Shown: positions 37,878 to 50,075 of the stretch, piece after piece
How positions within the stretch are numbered: the first letter of the stretch is position 1
How the letters are laid out: each line of letters begins with the position of its first letter
Source of the DNA: Solea solea
Lineage: Eukaryota > Chordata > Actinopteri > Pleuronectiformes > Soleidae
Assembly: GCF_958295425.1 (NCBI RefSeq)
Contig: NC_081139.1
Location: forward strand, 13,108,377 to 13,172,376
Reading direction: 5' to 3'
Length of the DNA: 64,000 nt
Notes under the pieces: model-generated
What the model saw: only the letters and a program-made list of their open reading frames with translations
Databases searched by the model: none
Told to the model about the DNA's origin: nothing
Made by a program: the position numbers and the translations under genes

Positions 37878-39498
37878 ATGCATGTCTTCTTGCTGCTTGG
37901 CTGCTTTGTCCTCACCACGACAGAGTACTTTCTTTGCTCTGCCCACATGAGCCCAGATGAGATACTCTCCAACAACAAGGTTGTTGTATCTAACGTGTCC
38001 AACGCTCTGTCTCAAAGCCTACAGATACACTCACCTCCTGTCGTTATTGTTGGTAAGTTTCTTTTCATTTTTGCCAAATGCTGCTGCTGTTATCACATTT
38101 GCTACACATGATCATATATGCTTATGATACGATATTTCTACATTTGTGCAGAGGTCTCTTCATTCTCTTTTGTTTGCTTTCAGAGTTGCCCAAAACAGCG
38201 AGGAAGAGCAGAAAAGGAAAGAAACAAAAAAAGGTGGGCACACAATAGGCGTTTGACAGCATGTAACAGTTAAATCAGAAGTTGAGGTTGGAGTAATTTA
38301 CTATGTTAAGAAAAGATTAAAAAGTAAATAAACATGTTTGTTTGTGAGGTAAGCTTTCTCATGGTTTTGGCCATATTGACAATTGAGATAAAGTGCTTTC
38401 ACGCAGTAGATTGAGGGCAACTTTGCCTGTTTCATACACTTATAAACTCCAAAGTATTCACTAGAGACACAACTGCTTCAGGGTTATTAAGTTTTTTATC
38501 GGTTATAAAATGTACTTTTCTTGTGTCAGGTGAAAAATCAAACACACCTGCAAAACAAAAAAGATAACTTAAACACTCTAGATAAAAATGTACTCAGTAC
38601 TGAAGATGACAAAACAGAGGCAGGTGAGCTGTTCACTTGCTTTCTTTAAAGAAGAAAAATCTAAGCAGCAAAAACCAACTGAACTTATAAATAAGCAAAG
38701 TAAACTAAACGCAAATTGGATATAGAATAAAGCCAAAATGTTCATGACTTCATGAGAAGTGGGAACAGGTGTACAAATAGATGGGGCAGATAGGAGAATG
38801 GGAAGGACTGCGGGAAATAAAATGGAGCTCAGCTGCACTCGGAAAGTTTACTTTGAAGAAAAGCAGGTTATGTTGCATTTAATGAAAGTCTTAGTTCGCT
38901 TGCTATGGTATGGTATTGATACTATTTTCACTCTGTGTTTGTTTTGAATGTCCAGGCTGGGCGGCTTTTACATTTGCACCAGTCTGCTTTCGGTTAAACG
39001 AAGTTACATGTCATTTAGCAGGCGCTTTTATCCAGAGCGACTTATAAGGGAATTGAGTACAACCTGCCAGGGGTGGAGTTGAACTTACGACCATGAAGTC
39101 TTTGCACACAAGGTCTTAATCACAGGCGGTCTTAACCACTGAGCCACTCCACCCCAACACCTCAAGTGTTGAGCGTAAGTTAACATGTTGTCCAAGTTAA
39201 GACACTTTTGGTGGCTTCAGTCATGTGACAGCTCGTTTGTATCTAAAAGTTGTAATACCTTTTTTTTTACCACTATAATCACATGTATTGTTCTCTCTTC
39301 TTTTTTTTTCAGAAAAAATATGGTGCAAAGCACCCTCCTCCTCCTCCTCCTCCTCCTCCTACTGCTCCTGCCAACTGCAGTCCCTTGTGGGGAAGCTGCA
39401 AATCTCCGAGCAATGTATGCTGTGACAGCTGTGCCTTCTGCCAGTGTCGCCTCTTCAGAACTGTGTGTTTCTGTCGAATGGGCAACCCACACTGCTGA
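37878..39498 (+). CDS. asip1: Agouti-signalling protein, copy B (three coding exons)
   Basis: This gene is identical to copy A at every coding base I compared. Coding exons are 37878-38052, 38184-38233 and 39313-39498, giving the same 136-residue precursor with signal peptide, N39 sequon, basic linker, nine-proline run (39334-39360) and ten-cysteine agouti domain. Unlike copy A it is followed by an uninterrupted 3' UTR with a canonical AATAAA at 39819, so it has the native gene end. It lies 24,595 bp downstream of copy A on the same strand, and about 12.7 kb upstream of elf3. With no divergence between copies, sequence alone cannot tell which is more active. Distinct 3' ends are the only difference visible here. 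Confidence 0.92.
38530..38623 (+). other. asip1: Exon-like 94-bp segment inside asip1 intron 3, copy B
   Basis: Same segment, with the same flanking splice motifs, as 13935-14028. Confidence 0.3.
39004..39155 (+). repeat. Teleost dispersed repeat in asip1 intron, duplicate
   Basis: Copy of 14409-14560 in asip1 copy B. Confidence 0.55.
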
Positions 39499-39845
39499 GC
39501 GGCCGTCTGCAGCCTGACCCGACAAAACTTCACGCTGGCTTCAAAATTGCTTCTTGGTTTGGTTCTCGATTTTTAATGCTGCCCTAAATCTACTGCATGA
39601 AAGCACTTTATCAAATAGGACTGCACCACAGTGAAGTGCCTTAAATCTTCCAGGGTATAATGCTTGTACTGTAGCACTGCCATGAAACCTTTTTTTAAAT
39701 TCATGGTTTTAAGCTTTTAACGTGCATACACAGAATAATACTGTATGCTCAAGCTATTTTCTATTGCTTTATTTTTTATATATCATTATATATCATTTCA
39801 ATGAGTAGCCAATATTTTAATAAAGTTCTGTGTTTTCATATTCAC
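39499..39845 (+). other. asip1: Native 3' UTR of asip1 copy B
   Basis: The sequence runs unbroken from the TGA stop to a canonical poly(A) signal at 39819-39824, followed by a GT-rich stretch typical of a downstream element. The first 147 bases match copy A and the rest is unique in the window. The cleavage site, about 39840, is estimated. Confidence 0.75.
39819..39824 (+). terminator. asip1: Poly(A) signal AATAAA of asip1 copy B
   Basis: Canonical hexamer 320 bp after the stop codon, followed by GTTCTGTGTTTTC. Copy A lacks it because its similarity ends 174 bp earlier. Confidence 0.75.
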
Positions 39846-40061
39846 TGTTGAAATTCCTTTTTGAAACCTAACCCAAGATAAGTTGAGGGAATTTGACTAT
39901 TGATCAGAATAGACAACGTTTGCTTCTCTTGCTCTTTGAGACCCTGACTGTCCTACTATTCGTGTACTAATGAGCCTGGGATGTTGACATCTGTGAAAAA
40001 CACAAGTTACGTGGCCAATAATAAATAAGGCTTGGGAATGAGACGTACAAAAGCATTTCAT

Positions 40062-40119
40062 ACCCTGCCTTTTTGCCCTATGTCAGCTGGGATTGGCAGC
40101 AGTAGAAGATGGATGGATG
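40062..40119 (+). mobile_element. 5'-truncated SINE/LINE 3' tail
   Basis: GCCCTATGTCAGCTGGGAT followed by AGAAGATGGATGGATG is the same 3' end as the fuller copy at 57062-57343. Confidence 0.6.
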
Positions 40120-41927
40120 CCATATTCATTCAATCCCATCCAGCTCCTGTTCCATCCATTCCATTCCTCCATGTGTGCAGGCCAGACAAAGCACAAAACC
40201 TTCCTCAGCTCCACCCTTCCATTCAAATATGTTTTAAACTTCAAAACGGGCGATTTAACGGTGGTTGGCCAGTGGCCCCACCATGTGGCCATTGGGGCCA
40301 TAATCAGGGCTATTGGTAATTATCAGGTTTTTATACCTCTTTATTTTGACTGCTAAGCTGATCTAGATCAGGGACATTGCTCTCTAAGTCTTTGGTCTTT
40401 GGTCAAATGTGCTCATGAGGAGGGAGAGGGATGCTAACGGCAGCAAGCGACGGGAACATGTTAAGATGAGAAGATGGAGCAAGATTAATAATGCAGAGAG
40501 AAATGCAAATAGAAAGTATTACTATACTATATTCAGAAGTCAGTGGTGATTTTGTTTTGAAGGCTTTTTTGTCCCAAGAGCTCAAAAATGTCACAGAGGA
40601 TTGCCACAAACACTCTGCCTTTTTTCTCCAGCCTCCTCCCACAGCACATCCTCACTACTTGCGTACAGTATATCATGCCAGTGGATGCTAGTTGGCACAA
40701 TTATCCAAGTAACGTTGGAGCAACTAAAGAAACCATAACTGATTTACTGAGCCATTTGCTTGGCTTAATGCAACTGGCAGGATCAACTAGGTAGCTGCCT
40801 TGATTTTGTGACGCAGCCTGCCGTCGAGGAGAAGGTGAAGCCGGGGAAGTAGGGGTGTGCGTGATGAAGCATTGGTGAGGTGGAGTGGCTCATGAGTTGT
40901 GTCTCACTTAAAAGCTGTAAAGACTCATCACCTTTTTATTGTGGAGATTTGTATCGGTACATACCTCTACAGATAAAAGAGAGAATATTCCAGTTGCTAA
41001 AACTGATCTGAACACAGCATTGTTGCTTTTCTCCGCTGACTGAAATGATGGATTCATGTTGGACACGTCGTTGCGCTCACAATAATATTTCCAAACACAC
41101 TCACTGCCTCCCAAGTGTTGCAGCTCGTGACTTTGAAGCTTAGTTTAGCTTTTACAACAGATGTAGCAGCCAGAGATAAAGAAAAAATGAAGCAGCAAAA
41201 TGTGTTAAAGATATGAAATACACGTCTTTGCCAGTTTCAAGTGCATTTTGAAAAATCACACGCAGATGAAAGATAAAAGAAATTTCCAGGAGAATAGTGT
41301 CATAAGACCCTGATATTTGTTTTACCAAGCACACTGTATTTTATTTAATTATCATTATTATAATTTTTTAATTGTATTAAATACATTTTCAAGAAAACAG
41401 AGTGTATACATGATGCAAATCTAAACCTAAAAACCCATCATCACCAATTCAAATAGCCCTAAATCACAGCCGGAATACCATCAAGGATGGTTCTCCAACA
41501 ACAACAAAAAAGGTTCAACATTAAAAGAGAAAGGGAGAGAGGTTAAAGTGAGTAAAGCAATGAGCAATCTAACCCCAAGAACTTCAGTTGAACTTCAAGC
41601 TGTGATAGTATTTCAAAAATGGGCCCATGTTTTCTTTTTTTGGAATTTTCTATTTGAATAACAGAATAAAATAGTGAAGAGCAGACTCTTGCAGGTGCTG
41701 CTGATAGAGAGGAAGCGGGAGAGAGAAGCCAGGACTGTAGCTCAACCAGCGCTGTGGTATGTACACTTTAACAAAATGTATGTTGTTAAACTGCAACCGA
41801 AGTGGTGAAAATGTCCCTTCCCTAAATGTTTGTTGAACAGATGTGTTTATATTTATGTCTGTAACGTACTCAGTTAGGACTGTTAGCAAACAACCAGGGT
41901 CTTCAACCCAAAAAAACAATAAGAATA

Positions 41928-41957
41928 GAACAGAATAGAATAGAATAGAATAGAAAT
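41928..41957. repeat. (AATAG)n short tandem repeat
   Basis: About five units of GAATA. Confidence 0.85.
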
Positions 41958-44765
41958 AATCAAGACTAAAACTAATAAAAATCTAATATTTTAAAATTGG
42001 TATCTGTTAGTATTGTACAGTGTGACTGAGAACATTCCCAGACATACAGAATGTGTTGTAAAAGATCAATAAATCATAAAATAAATAAATAAATAATAAT
42101 TTCAGTTTTCCAAACTATCATCTACTATCTGCAACACTGAACCAGGGCTCAACGTTCATGCACCTTCAGCAGTGATTTCCATCTTTGACTCATATGCACC
42201 AAGGGTTCCCCTGACCCTGATCCTCCTAAATCTTTTCATTATACAATATCATGAACAATAGATGATGAAATCAGTGCAAACTTGCACTTAAAAAATATGG
42301 CACAAAATGATCCACAAGTTGTTGGCCTACCTCCTATTCTTGCTTGCAAAGACTAAGACTTTGGTGGATGCTCTGTTTATACTTAATTTCAAGTTGTTAC
42401 CACCTGCTCATTGTAGAACCTTCCAGAGCTGCATTGCTTTTATAACCTTTTTAGTTTCGCAAACTGTCCCGACTTTTCTGAGATTGCTGCAGCCATCACA
42501 CCATCATATTCCATGTTTTTATATTGGCAAAATACAACCAGGTTTTACAGTAAAAATGTTTATTTTGTACATATAGCTGTTAAATAAATGTTCAAGTAAT
42601 TCAAGAAATTACAGATTTGAGGTTTTTTTGTGCGTTTTGATAAACTGTCCCAACGTTTCTTAAAATGCAGCTTATACTTATGTATTAACAAAGATGGACT
42701 TTCCAGGGGCTGTAAAAAGACACAGTAGTGCTGCCCATCGGCTCGGCTCAGTGGCCTATCTTTGTGATACTGCACAATAAGCTAATGGATTTTGTCCTCT
42801 CACAAGGTCAAACTCCTCTTTATCTATTTCATATCTCTGCTGGTATTGCTAATCCCTAAATAAGTAGATTTTGACAAAGCATGCAGGACAATTACATGGT
42901 CAGAGAAGGAGGATAAATGAGGTGATCATTGTTGCACCTTCAAAACATTTTTTCCAGATGTTCTATGGTCAGAAATGTCCTTTTTGATCAAGTTGTGTTT
43001 GGCACAAGAACCAAATTCTTGTTCACGTGGAAGGTCAAATTAATCACACATTCGCTGTGAAGAACAGCAGTTGCAAACAGTTAGTGGCTGAGCTGCCCCC
43101 AGATGTTCTTAAGTTCAAAAGAATTATAAAAATAAAAACCGGCATTACGCTTTTATTGAATTTACAAATGGCTTTTACCTAAGTCCCAGAAACAATTACT
43201 CAGAGTTACTCTGGATAAGACTCTGGAAACAGACTCCCAAAAGATCATTCCGTCAGATTATTACCATGCTTACGCTACTCATATCATGTAAATAAAAATA
43301 ATAAAGCCAATTAAAATCACGTCTCAACGGTTTAATTGTCTTAAATAAGTGGCAACAGAAATTTAAAAAATGTATTTACTATTCATTCCACAATTAAGAG
43401 ACTGAAGAAGGACAATACCTTTCACATATTTCTACAGTGGGGAATATTTCTGTTCATATCTTCCCCGCATTTTTTCAATCTGAGCCTCTGCTGGTGTGAG
43501 CTCCTCAGGTGGAGCCCCCTGAGGTTTTATGTTGCAGTTGAAAATTGCACGTTTACTGCTCATCTGCACAACTTTTCTTAGTTTTAAAAGCCAAATCCTT
43601 TAAACGTGTCATCTGTTGTTCTATTGTTATTAACACAACTATAATGAATGCAATTTATAGGCACAGGTGACTCCGAGGTGGTGGGAGGGGGGTGGCCCCA
43701 AATCAAATTCTACTTAGTGCCCCCATAAAGACTTGGGCCGGCACTGCTTACTGCCAAATTCGTCCCTGCCCTCAGATTGCTTCTGTGGAGATTTAATAAT
43801 GAAAGATGGATGTGACGACAATTTCATGTAGTTTATGGAAGATCAGAGAACACAGAATAACATTATAAATTGAAACACAGAAGAAATTTGTACAAGTTAC
43901 GCATTTAGTCTGTCTGCAATTTTCTGCTATGCCAACTCCCTCGCTTTGTTAATGGCTGTTGTATTACCTTTTTTCATGATGATATGTTTGTAGGGGTGCT
44001 CTTTTTATTCCCCTTATGCGTTACTCATTTCATCAACTTTTCAGAAGCTGGACATCAACCATATTTAACAGACGAATAAATCAAAGTGCAGGGAAAATGC
44101 TGAGGCTGTGACTTGTGCAGGGGTCTGTGCAGCTACAACCATGATGCTACACCTTTGGAACCACTTTTAAATTTCTAATTCTACTAATTCTTCTAATTTA
44201 CTAAATATACTTTGTTTTTGTTTAATGTTAGCGTGCACTTATGGATTTCCAAGTTTATGGAAACCCTCATCATGACCTGTGTTATCTCAGATGATATTGT
44301 ATAATAGTCGGCTTTTTTAGGCTTAAAGCGCTTATACCATAAACGTTTACAGGGGTCCAGGCCAAGCAACTGTAAAAGGTAAGTCTATGCAAGACATTGT
44401 CAGGTCCTCTTTGGTCTTTGAGTAGTTATTACCTAGCTTTGAGTTGTTTTTTATGTTTTTTTTTTTTTCCATTATCCCAGTCCAGCATGAATCATTCATC
44501 ACAAAGATTTAAACCATAATGTTTAGTCTGTGTCTGTAAAACTGTGCTTTCCTGACCCTGAAAGTTGTACTTTCAGGATCAGGATGTAGTCAATGTGGTG
44601 CAGGTGTTGTATTCTCAGATGTGTCAATAATCTGGGGCTGGATGCTAAAATGTTGACATTTATGGCGTTTACCTCCATTTTATCAGGGTGTTTTTAAATC
44701 CTGGACACTTTTTAACTGCAAAATGAAAAAGTCTGACTCTCTAACTGCTAATCCAGGGAGGGGGG

Positions 44766-44966
44766 CTTGATGTCTGCCATGATGCCACTCCTGGACTGAT
44801 GACATCACTTGTGAAGTTAAAAACCATGCATCTGAATCAGCTCATTGACACAGTTGGACCACAGCTGAATGACGTCCAGTCCTTGGCTGACCTGGTGGAG
44901 GTGCGGCCTGTCCAGGTGATTCAGAGGGTTATTGGATCTTTTTCAGGCCCACTGCAATTTTTGTGA
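44766..44966 (+). pseudogene. Coding-like scrap, possibly from a non-LTR retroelement
   Basis: An open frame of about 66 codons ends at TGA 44964-44966 and contains L-I-D-T-V-G-P-Q-L-N-D and V-R-P-V-Q-V-I-Q-R-V-I. The pattern resembles the C-terminal part of some fish retroelement polyproteins, but the match is from memory and weak. It has no start, partner exon or reverse transcriptase motif. Confidence 0.2.
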
Positions 44967-45206
44967 CCTGTATTTCTTATCTGTTGTCTTTAGTCTTTTT
45001 AATGAAACATTCTCTCAAATTGTTTTTTTTCTATAGGTGTAGAATAAAACCCTCCATGCCTCATCATCCCTTATCCCTGATGCATGAGACCTGCTGCAGA
45101 CAAACAGACAGTTGAACCATCCCTCTCTTCCTCTGTGTGTCCTCTTTGAGCCAGGAGATGTCAGCAGATCAGTACGAGACATAGGTACACATAATAAATA
45201 AATACA

Positions 45207-45261
45207 TATATATATATATATATATACATATATATATGTGTGTGTATGTGTATACACATAT
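45207..45261. repeat. TA/TG compound microsatellite
   Basis: Alternating TA and TG runs. Confidence 0.85.
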
Positions 45262-47254
45262 AATCATTATTGTGGACAAAGCATTTCTTTTACAGGGGAG
45301 TTGGTGCTTGTCAGTGGGGACTATGTGGGCTGGCGGGGGATTGAAGGACGTAGCAGTAGTTTAGGTAACCTGTCAGTAAATGCCACAGATGAAAACACAA
45401 AGCAAAAGAACAAGAATCATTTTTAAAGTTAACTTCAAATCAGTATTAAAAATGAAAATAAGAATGTGTCAGTCCAGCAGGCCTCGCTGAGTACAATACT
45501 AAAATACAGTATTTCATATATCAGAGATTCTAAGCATCCACCTAAACTAAGAATGTCTCAAGTTAAAAGTCAATATTTTACAGTCTTAAGTGAAGGTCAT
45601 AGATTGATTTTGTGCCAGTGAAACTAGCCAGTGCATAGCTTTATCAGCCTTTCACCACTGGATGTCAGTATTCCATGAAACTCAGTGATTCAAAGCATCC
45701 AACTGAAGTCAAAATGATTTTCTATACAATTACAATCTCCATCAGGTTCTGAGTCTGTATGGCACTTGTTGACTTGTATGACAATTATTTACTGGTCTAA
45801 GGGCATTTCATCCTAGTGTTTTAACTTTATTATTTTCAACTAGTACTTTAAAATGCTGCCATGTTGGCGATTGTTTTGTTGATTTTATTGATCTCATCTT
45901 ATTATACTACTAACACAAATAATTTATTTGTGTAGGAATATGCGATCACAATAAAGTACCTATACAATCTATTCAAGTAAGTTAATTTGCTTTGGTGTTT
46001 TGTTGCAAAACAAAAAAAACAACTTACAACTTAAAGCAAATTCAATCAAGCATGCAGGTACTGTGCAGAGACAAAAAAAAGGAACAATGAAAATATGAAT
46101 AATGAAATATCTGTAAGGGGAGTCACATACATTGTATGGAGCAGCCGAGGAGATATTTGAGGTATTCACTGTGTATAGAGGTGTTTCTATATTCATTCAG
46201 TCGACTAAACCATTCTCTTTTATTTCCTTTCGTTTATTGTTGACATGATGAGAGACAAGACCAACTGTGAGTAGTGACATAACATATATACGTACATGTC
46301 TCTACGTACAACAGACAAAGCGACAATGAGAGGAGTGACATAACAGATATGTGTAGGTAAGTGCATAGAGACAATAATAACAAAGGGTTTTTTTGTGTGT
46401 ATGCATGTGCACCTGTGTCTCTCACCCGTGAGTAAGTGTGAGAAAGAGAGAGAGAGACTATGAATATAAAATAACTTTTGTGATTCTTTAGCGATCACAA
46501 ATTTAAAATGTGTTTAATGAAAGTGCTTCTCTTAACCTTACACCCCACGTGGTAATATGAATGTATTATTTACAACTTCATGTTCAAGGTAATATAAAAA
46601 TAATCAATGCCCTTCACCCACACTTGGTTGCTTGGTACAAATTCACACCATACTTTTTATTTTTTATTCAAGAATTTAATTACTTTTGGTTGGTTGCAAA
46701 GACATACTATAAATACCATTGTGAAAAGATAGATCTACCAAAACGCTGTTACAGCTGGAATAATCATGACAATGCACTTACATAATGTAGCAAATATCCA
46801 GTAAAGCCAAACTAGAAATAGCAGGTTTTTTTATCGAATGAAGTTATGATATAGTTTTAATTTTAGATATTTTTAGTGCTGCCACCAAATCAGCACCCCA
46901 CTATATTCATCGTCTACAAAAATATCTACTTTAAAAACACATTAATACTTCAGTCAAAACAACATCTACAGTTTGGTCGACTGATGGACAGCAGAAGCTG
47001 CCCAGAGTCCTAAAACGCTGGTGTAGGGTGGTAGTCAGAGCAGGATTTAAACCAAACTGGAATACTGTGTTTGCTGAGCTCAAGTTCAGTCCAGTTCTCA
47101 GTTCTGCACAGGACCAGGTCTCAGTTTTCAAATGATTGACAGACCTGGGTCAGGTTCAGGTAGCACATTACCGTAACTTTTTAGCAAAGGTTTCAGGACC
47201 TGTGAAGGACTTTAACTGAATAAATTCAAGTGAAATTCTAGTTCAAAAAGCTTA

Positions 47255-47794
47255 TGGCGTATTTCCACTGGCTCTACTCGCCTCGCCTCGGCACGACACG
47301 GCACGGTTAGGTTGCATCTCCACTACAAAAAAGTACCTACTTAACGTGGGCGGAGTCATCACTGCACGAGTGAAACTGCGGCTACTTCGTTTTATACGCG
47401 ACACACACGAGTGACTAGTGACTTTACACCACACTTCTGTAGTTGTTGGAGATTAACCCACATTTTTAGAATTGTTAAGTAGTTTTAATTTATCTACAAT
47501 TCGGCACTGTTCGGCTTGATTTCTGTCCACACGTCTCCAGAGTACAGCCTCCTACTCCACCACTGATGCCGCTCGCGATCACCGGTGCTGTCCCTAAATA
47601 CACCACTCCACTTTAAAAGACTCCTGTTAAATATCGAGGTTTCCCTAGTAGTTGTTGGTTTTCAGGATAGTTAAGTAGTTTTAAGTGATCAGTTACTAAA
47701 AATAGTACCTGGTACCAGGTACTATGCTAGTGGAAACTCTACTTAAACCGTGGCGAGGCGAGGTGAGGCGAGTAGAGCTGGTGGAAATGCGCCA
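47255..47794. mobile_element. 540-bp inverted-repeat element (MITE)
   Basis: The left end TGGCGTATTTCCACTGGCTC matches the inverse of the right end through about 40 bp (the inverted right end starts TGGCGCATTTCCACC). It contains ATTCGGCACTGTTCGG and GTACCTGGTACCAGGTAC, blocks also found in the elements at 12407-12870 and within 15045-16461. It is a non-coding family, probably hAT-like by appearance. No clear target duplication was seen. Confidence 0.75.
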
Positions 47795-48170
47795 ATAGTG
47801 TCAGTATATTGATCCCCCCTTAAGACATAAAAAAACAGTAAAACAAATACTGATGACTATTTTCACAATAGTCCTTACAATATTACATGACACATGTGAG
47901 TGAGTCTGCTTATGTGCTGCTTATCCAAATTGTCATATCATTTGCCAGAGTAGAGTTATTGTAAGTCGTGGTAGATTGAGAGTGTTGGGTGATGGGTGAT
48001 GTTTATGGCAAAGCCAAAAAGTGAATCTGCTAAATGTCCCCAAATGCAGGAAGTTAGTCTCAATGACGTACAGCGCCATCCTGAGGAGTCTCAGCAGAGC
48101 CCTCTGATCTTTCTTGGCACAGCTGGCCTCAATGATGCTCTCCACATTCATCACATTTAAACCTAACACC

Positions 48171-48300
48171 ATTTCTTTGGAATAAGCATGGTGGTTGTTG
48201 CTTTGAGACATGTTGGAACAATGCCATAGTTCTCTGGAAGGGTTGAAGATGTTAGTGAAGACTTCGTTCCACACCCCCTGATACTGGTGAGGAGAAAGTT
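48171..48300 (-). pseudogene. Frameshifted reverse-transcriptase remnant of an L2/Rex1-like LINE
   Basis: One minus-strand frame gives V-W-N-E-V-F-T-N-I-F-N and the next gives V-P-T-C-L-K-A-T-T-T-M-L-I-P-K-K. Together they follow the order in LINE reverse transcriptases of this group (V-F-T-x-I-F-N-x-S-L, then V-P-x-C-x-K-x-x-x-I-x-P-x-P-K-K). One frameshift lies between them near 48240. The downstream catalytic motifs are gone. Confidence 0.55.
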
Positions 48301-48361
48301 TTTACCAAGTAAGAGTTTAAGAGAAATAAACATGTAGGTATAGTTTAACAAAATACATTTT

Positions 48362-48533
48362 GCAGTGTTAAATCAACACTTAAAGAGTTAAATGACCACT
48401 GTGTCCGAGTGTATTTGGTCATTATCAGAATTGGTGTTAAAAATAACTCTTCATAGGGGGCATTCTACTCAATCAGTTGTTGTAATAACTCTGAAAGAGT
48501 CAATGAACTTTGACACTGTGGAATTTACTGTGT
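48362..48533. mobile_element. Possible MITE with CAGTGTTAAATCAACAC-type ends
   Basis: The left end CAGTGTTAAATCAACAC and the right end GACACTGTGGAATTTACTG are imperfect inverses, and AAAGAGTTAAATGA / GAAAGAGTCAATGA repeat inside. Confidence 0.35.
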
Positions 48534-49830
48534 ACTTTTGGAGGGGAGTAATATGTAAAGCAACACTACTTTTAAAATGATTATTTTAATCACAAGCCCA
48601 ACACCATTTAGCACCTAACAGATAAGACAAACACATGCTGACAATAGTCAACACACCTCTGTTATGACGCAGCTATCGCAGCTTCACTCCTCACTTCTTT
48701 AACACACAGTGGAAAGCCCCAGCATTTAGCAACAACACAGGTGTAGAAGAGTAATGAGGAGTGTAGGAAAAAAGAAAGAAAGAAAAGCATGAATTACAGG
48801 TGATGAAATGATTTTCCTGTTAGTCTCCAGGCCATGAAAGCCGGTGTCTCAACAGAAAGAAAAAACCTGCAGAGCTGCATTCCATGCTAAGCTTTTCCAC
48901 CAACACGTTGTAGTGGCAGGGTCTGAGTGATGTTGTGAAAGTTGGGACAAAATGAGGTGTCATTACTCTTTGAATCACATTTCAAAAGCCAACATTGCGG
49001 GGGATTATAGGAAAAGATCAATGGGCAAATGTATGTATTTGACCAAAGATCTATTCCTATAATTAATTTCTATCATCTATCAGCGCTATTTCATCTATTA
49101 CACACTAACTATAGCTGTTAGTAAAAACTAACTAACGATTAGAGTTAATTAAAAATACAAAAGTTTACTAAAAACAAATTTTATCTGAACAGTAGCTGCT
49201 GATCTGAAATAAACAGTATTTTACAGTCTCAATTTCTCCATGTTAAGGCATATGGTATAAATTATGTTTGTATTTACAAATTTTGTTGCATTATAGATGA
49301 GGTTTTGCATGAGGATAAGGAACAGAGGTTCCAGAGAAGATATCTCCAAAGAAATCTTGACATTTATCCTTTGTCTAAGACTCATTGTTTTAATTCAGAG
49401 AATTTTTTTTTTATTCATTATTCATGAATATTAATGAATTCATTTATTCATTAAAATTATTCATAACAAAACTGTGTTTATCACTATAATGACATCTATG
49501 GAAGAGTATTAGGGCCACGTGTAAAACATTTTTTGAAAAAAATGTAAAGATTAAAGTCAGAATTGTTAGAAAAACTCAGAAGTCTGAGAAAAAGTCATTT
49601 ATTCGAGCAAAGTCAGAATTCTGACTTTATTCTCAGAATTCATGCTGTTTTATTTTGTTTTCTTTCCATCAAATGTCATACAAAGAAGATTGTAGAGGAT
49701 GATGTGTAATACACTATAATGATCTGTATCTTTTGACTGATAGATAAACAGCAGTCTCGATATATAAATAGTGAAGAAAAAATAAAAATAAATTTAATTC
49801 AAAGATGTGAAAGGTTGAGTCTACATAAAT

Positions 49831-50075
49831 ATTACATTACATTACATGTCATTTAGCAAACACTTTAATCCAAAGCGACTTATTGCATTTAAAACATTTG
49901 GGTACAAACAAGAGCTAGAAGTAAGTAAGTGCTTCAAGTAAGCCAAACTATAAAGTGCTAGTCATAAGTGCGATGTATAAGTAAGTGTTTTTTTTTTTGT
50001 TTTTTTTTTGTCTTTGTCGTCTTAGTCGAGGTAGAGTCGAAAGAAATCAGGCTTTCTGCTGTCTGGATGTCGAGA
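49831..50075 (+). repeat. Teleost dispersed repeat (TTACATGTCATTTAGC type)
   Basis: It opens ATTACATTACATGTCATTTA, then AATCCAAAGCGACTTATT, and further on has a T-rich run and GTCGAGGTAGAGTCGAAAGA. It is the same family as the asip1 intron repeat at 14409. Confidence 0.55.

Larger units (their letters stand above)
15051..39645. repeat. Complete tandem unit of 24,595 bp containing asip1 copy B
   Basis: If the duplication is a simple head-to-tail array, this is one whole unit. It starts at the transposon-like left end joined to copy A's 3' UTR and ends where the asip1 3' UTR loses similarity. Its first 9,545 bp (15051-24595) occur once in the window. Its last 15,050 bp match 1-15050. The model predicts that bases just upstream of window position 1 match 15051-24595. 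That the unit is a tandem repeat is inferred; the 15,050-bp identity is seen. Confidence 0.8.
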
